Of a stretch of 16,786 bases of DNA, positions 15,220-16,786 are shown piece after piece. Both the position numbers and the translations under genes were made by a program. Below the pieces are notes generated by a model. The model had not been told where the DNA came from. It did not search any database and saw only the letters and a program-made list of their open reading frames with translations. This DNA comes from T1Sed10-49 sp046498405. GTDB lineage: Bacteria; Actinomycetota; Nitriliruptoria; Euzebyales; Egibacteraceae. The DNA is taken from NCBI GenBank assembly GCA_046498405.1, contig JAWOAS010000043.1:1-16786 (forward strand). The letters run 5' to 3'. The number at the start of each line of letters is the position of its first letter. Positions within the stretch are counted from its first letter, which is position 1.

Positions 15220-15456
15220 CGGGACTCCGTGGCTGCGCCGGGGCGCTCAGCCTGTCGGTCGCGCGGAACCGCGCCCGACACCCGGCGGCCTCCCCTGACC
15301 GGGCCTGGCCGACGTTCGGCGGCGCGGGACCGAGCCACGAGTATCGCACGGCTGGGCGGCCTCGCCGCGGCGTCCCTGGCGGGCCCGACGGCGCTCACCC
15401 CGGGCCCGCGGGCGACGCTCGCACCGGGCCCGCGGGCGGCGGCCGGGGACAGCGAC
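15220..15456. other. Intergenic region between feoC-like and DUF418-like genes
   Basis: These 237 bases contain no supported gene. They hold the ribosome binding site of the DUF418-like gene at the left end and a pair of GC-rich direct repeats at the right end, just past the FeoC stop. Confidence 0.45.
15400..15437. repeat. 14-bp GC-rich direct repeat downstream of the feoB-feoC operon
   Basis: CCGGGCCCGCGGGC is present twice exactly, at 15400-15413 and 15424-15437. The repeat contains the palindrome CCCGCGGG, so the two copies can pair with each other, with GCGA and TCGC forming an inner stem around loop CGC. A hairpin terminator for the feo transcript is possible; no T-tract is present. 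Confidence 0.4.
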
Positions 15457-15696
15457 CTACGGGGCGAGGGGGCAGCGCTTGCAGGCGGGGCTCGAGGCCA
15501 CCGGGGCGCAGCTCACGCTGCCGCAGCCCGCCGGCAGCGACGCGAGCTCGACGCCCTCGAGCCAGCCCTGGGCGATGCCGTGCTCGACGGCGGCGCGCAC
15601 GGCAGCACGATCGGCGTCGAGGCGGCGGGCCAGCGCGTCGAGGTCGACATCGGTGCCTTCGGCGGACAGCAGCGCCTCACGCAACGCGAGCAACAT
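15457..15696 (-). CDS. feoC: FeoC-like winged-helix protein with Cys4 motif
   Basis: This 79-residue protein has the size of FeoC. Residues 1-50 form a small winged-helix-like region (LLALREALLSAEGTDVDLDA, then LARRLDADRAAVRAAVEHGI, then WLEGVEL). A cysteine-rich tail follows, GCGSVSCAP then ACKRCPLAP, with C58, C63, C72 and C75 spaced C-x4-C-x8-C-x2-C. In FeoC proteins such a cluster binds iron-sulfur or senses oxygen, and the protein modulates FeoB or its stability. Here the short and long gaps are arranged differently from the enterobacterial form as I remember it. ATG 15696 lies 6 bases after the FeoB stop, with GGGGGTGAT as ribosome binding site inside the end of feoB, so the two are surely co-transcribed. 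Confidence 0.85.
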   Translation of the reverse strand: MLLALREALLSAEGTDVDLDALARRLDADRAAVRAAVEHGIAQGWLEGVELASLPAGCGSVSCAPVASSPACKRCPLAP

Positions 15697-15702
15697 CGAC
15701 GA

Positions 15703-16786
15703 TCACCCCCACCCCAGCATCTGCGACAGCAACCGGCCACCCTGGAACACCGCCGTGGCGCCGACCCAGGCCAGGCTGAGGCTCAGCGCGACCGACAGCA
15801 GGGCCCAGCGGGCGCCGAGCTCCTGCTTGAGCGCGCCGACCGTGGCGAAGCACGGCACGTAGAGCAGGACGAAGACCATGAGCGCGAGCGCGGCGACGGC
15901 GGGATACCCGCCGCTGGAGGCCGTCAGACCGCTGCGCAGCGGTGCCGCCAACCCGGTCTCCTCCTCAGCGGCGTCCTCGCCGCCGAGCTCGAGACCGACC
16001 ATCGCCGGCAGCGCGAGTGCGGCGTCACCGAACGCGTTGAGCAGCCCGATGCCGGACTCGGCGAACTCCTCGCCCAGCGTCGGCTCCTCCTGCGGCGTGG
16101 CCTCCCCCTCGGGCTCGACGTCGTAGACCTGCCAGAAGGACGCGACGACGACCTCCTTGGCGACGAGGCCGGTCACGAGGGTCCCGGTCACCTCCCAGCT
16201 GCCCAGACCCGCCGGCTCCAGCGCCGGCGCGGCGACACGAGCGGTCGCCGCCAACGCGCTGTCGTCGAGGTCGGTGTCGTTGAACGACCCGTCGCCGTCG
16301 ACCGGGATCGCCAGCAGCAGCCAGATGATCACCGACCCCAGCAGGATGACCGGCCCGGCCTCCTTGAGGAACGCGCCGACGCGCTGGCCGACGTAGCCGG
16401 CGAGCACCCGCGCGGTCGGCCGCCGGTACGCCGGCAGCTCGAGGATGAACGAGCTGCCGCGCTCGGAGCGCAGCACGAGCCGGTCGAGCACCGCCGAGAG
16501 CACGAGCACCGTGACGATGCTGAGCAGGTACATCGCGAAGACCACCGTGCCCGAGGCCCGGGCGAAGAAGATCGTCGCGAGCAGGACGTAGACCGGCAGG
16601 CGCGCCGCGCAGGAGACGAACGGCACGAGCAGCGCGGTGATGACCCGGTCCCGACGCCGGTCGAGCGCCCGCGTGGCGTAGACGCCGGGGACGTTGCAGC
16701 CGAAGCCGAGGAGCAACGGCAGGAAGCTCTGCCCCGACAGGCCGACCGGCGCCATGACCCGGTCGAGGAGGAAGGCCGCCCGGGTC
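15703..16786 (-). CDS. feoB: FeoB ferrous iron transporter, C-terminal membrane part (5' end beyond window)
   Basis: About 361 codons are present and the frame is open to the right edge, where TRAAFLLDRVMAPVGLSGQSF continues a normal FeoB. Family motifs follow in order: LLGFGCNVPGVYATRAL, VPFVSCAARLPVYVLLA (first gate region), the helix block LKEAGPVILLGSVIIWLL, GTLVTGLVAKEVVVASF, and LLYVPCFATVGALKQELG (second gate region). Membrane segments alternate with an acidic extracytoplasmic loop (about YDVEPEGEATPQEEP). FeoB imports Fe(II) across the inner membrane; its N-terminal G-protein domain and the start codon lie outside this window. It is followed at once by feoC. No FeoA is seen here; if present it would lie upstream, off the right edge. 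The internal Met at 16755 is not a start. Confidence 0.95.
   Translation of the reverse strand, partial: TRAAFLLDRVMAPVGLSGQSFLPLLLGFGCNVPGVYATRALDRRRDRVITALLVPFVSCAARLPVYVLLATIFFARASGTVVFAMYLLSIVTVLVLSAVLDRLVLRSERGSSFILELPAYRRPTARVLAGYVGQRVGAFLKEAGPVILLGSVIIWLLLAIPVDGDGSFNDTDLDDSALAATARVAAPALEPAGLGSWEVTGTLVTGLVAKEVVVASFWQVYDVEPEGEATPQEEPTLGEEFAESGIGLLNAFGDAALALPAMVGLELGGEDAAEEETGLAAPLRSGLTASSGGYPAVAALALMVFVLLYVPCFATVGALKQELGARWALLSVALSLSLAWVGATAVFQGGRLLSQMLGWG

Overview
The window looks like a metagenome-type contig made mostly of high-GC actinobacterial DNA, with a foreign AT-rich piece at its left end. From about base 1362 onward the DNA is very GC-rich. Coding frames end in G or C, GTG and TTG starts occur, and several proteins are strongly acidic. 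The gene content (tandem-domain UspA, lipoproteins, FeoB/FeoC, a YhaO/YhaN-like pair) fits Actinomycetota. A deep-branching, possibly salt-adapted lineage such as Nitriliruptoria is a guess from acidity and style only. Bases 1 to about 1361 are a fragment of a Bacteroidota SusC/RagA outer-membrane protein gene and cannot belong to the same genome by normal descent. A chimeric join is the simplest explanation.

Left end (1-2550): three broken pieces in a row. They are a susC-like fragment (minus strand), the 3' part of a two-domain cupredoxin gene (minus), and the 3' part of a tyrosine-recombinase gene (plus). The cupredoxin and the recombinase meet 5' end to 5' end at about 1983, both without their N-terminal parts.

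Stress and metal-binding block (2575-4912): an OsmC-type peroxidase (minus) diverges from a tandem UspA protein (plus). A double zinc-ribbon protein follows on the plus strand, and a 57-residue Cys-rich protein lies on the minus strand. About 500 bp without a recognisable gene comes next and carries an AT-rich patch with a short inverted repeat.

Envelope and DNA-repair block (5428-11360, plus): a single-pass coiled-coil protein overlaps (ATGA) a lipoprotein trypsin-like protease. After a gap of about 300 bp, an SbcD/YhaO-like metallophosphoesterase overlaps (ATGA) a 1022-residue SbcC/YhaN-like ATPase that carries a hydrophobic hairpin in its middle.

Right block (minus strand, 11418-16786): an unrecognised gene with an apparent one-base frameshift, a gamma-glutamyltransferase lipoprotein with unusual substrate-pocket motifs, a DUF418/YeiB-like membrane protein, a FeoC-like Cys4 winged-helix protein, and the C-terminal two thirds or so of FeoB running off the right edge. 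FeoB and FeoC form a ferrous-iron uptake operon.

I see no CRISPR array, rRNA, tRNA or complete mobile element. I did not find a clearly new multi-gene system. The best candidates for a second look are the coiled-coil/protease pair, the membrane-associated nuclease pair beside it, and the broken joins at the left end.
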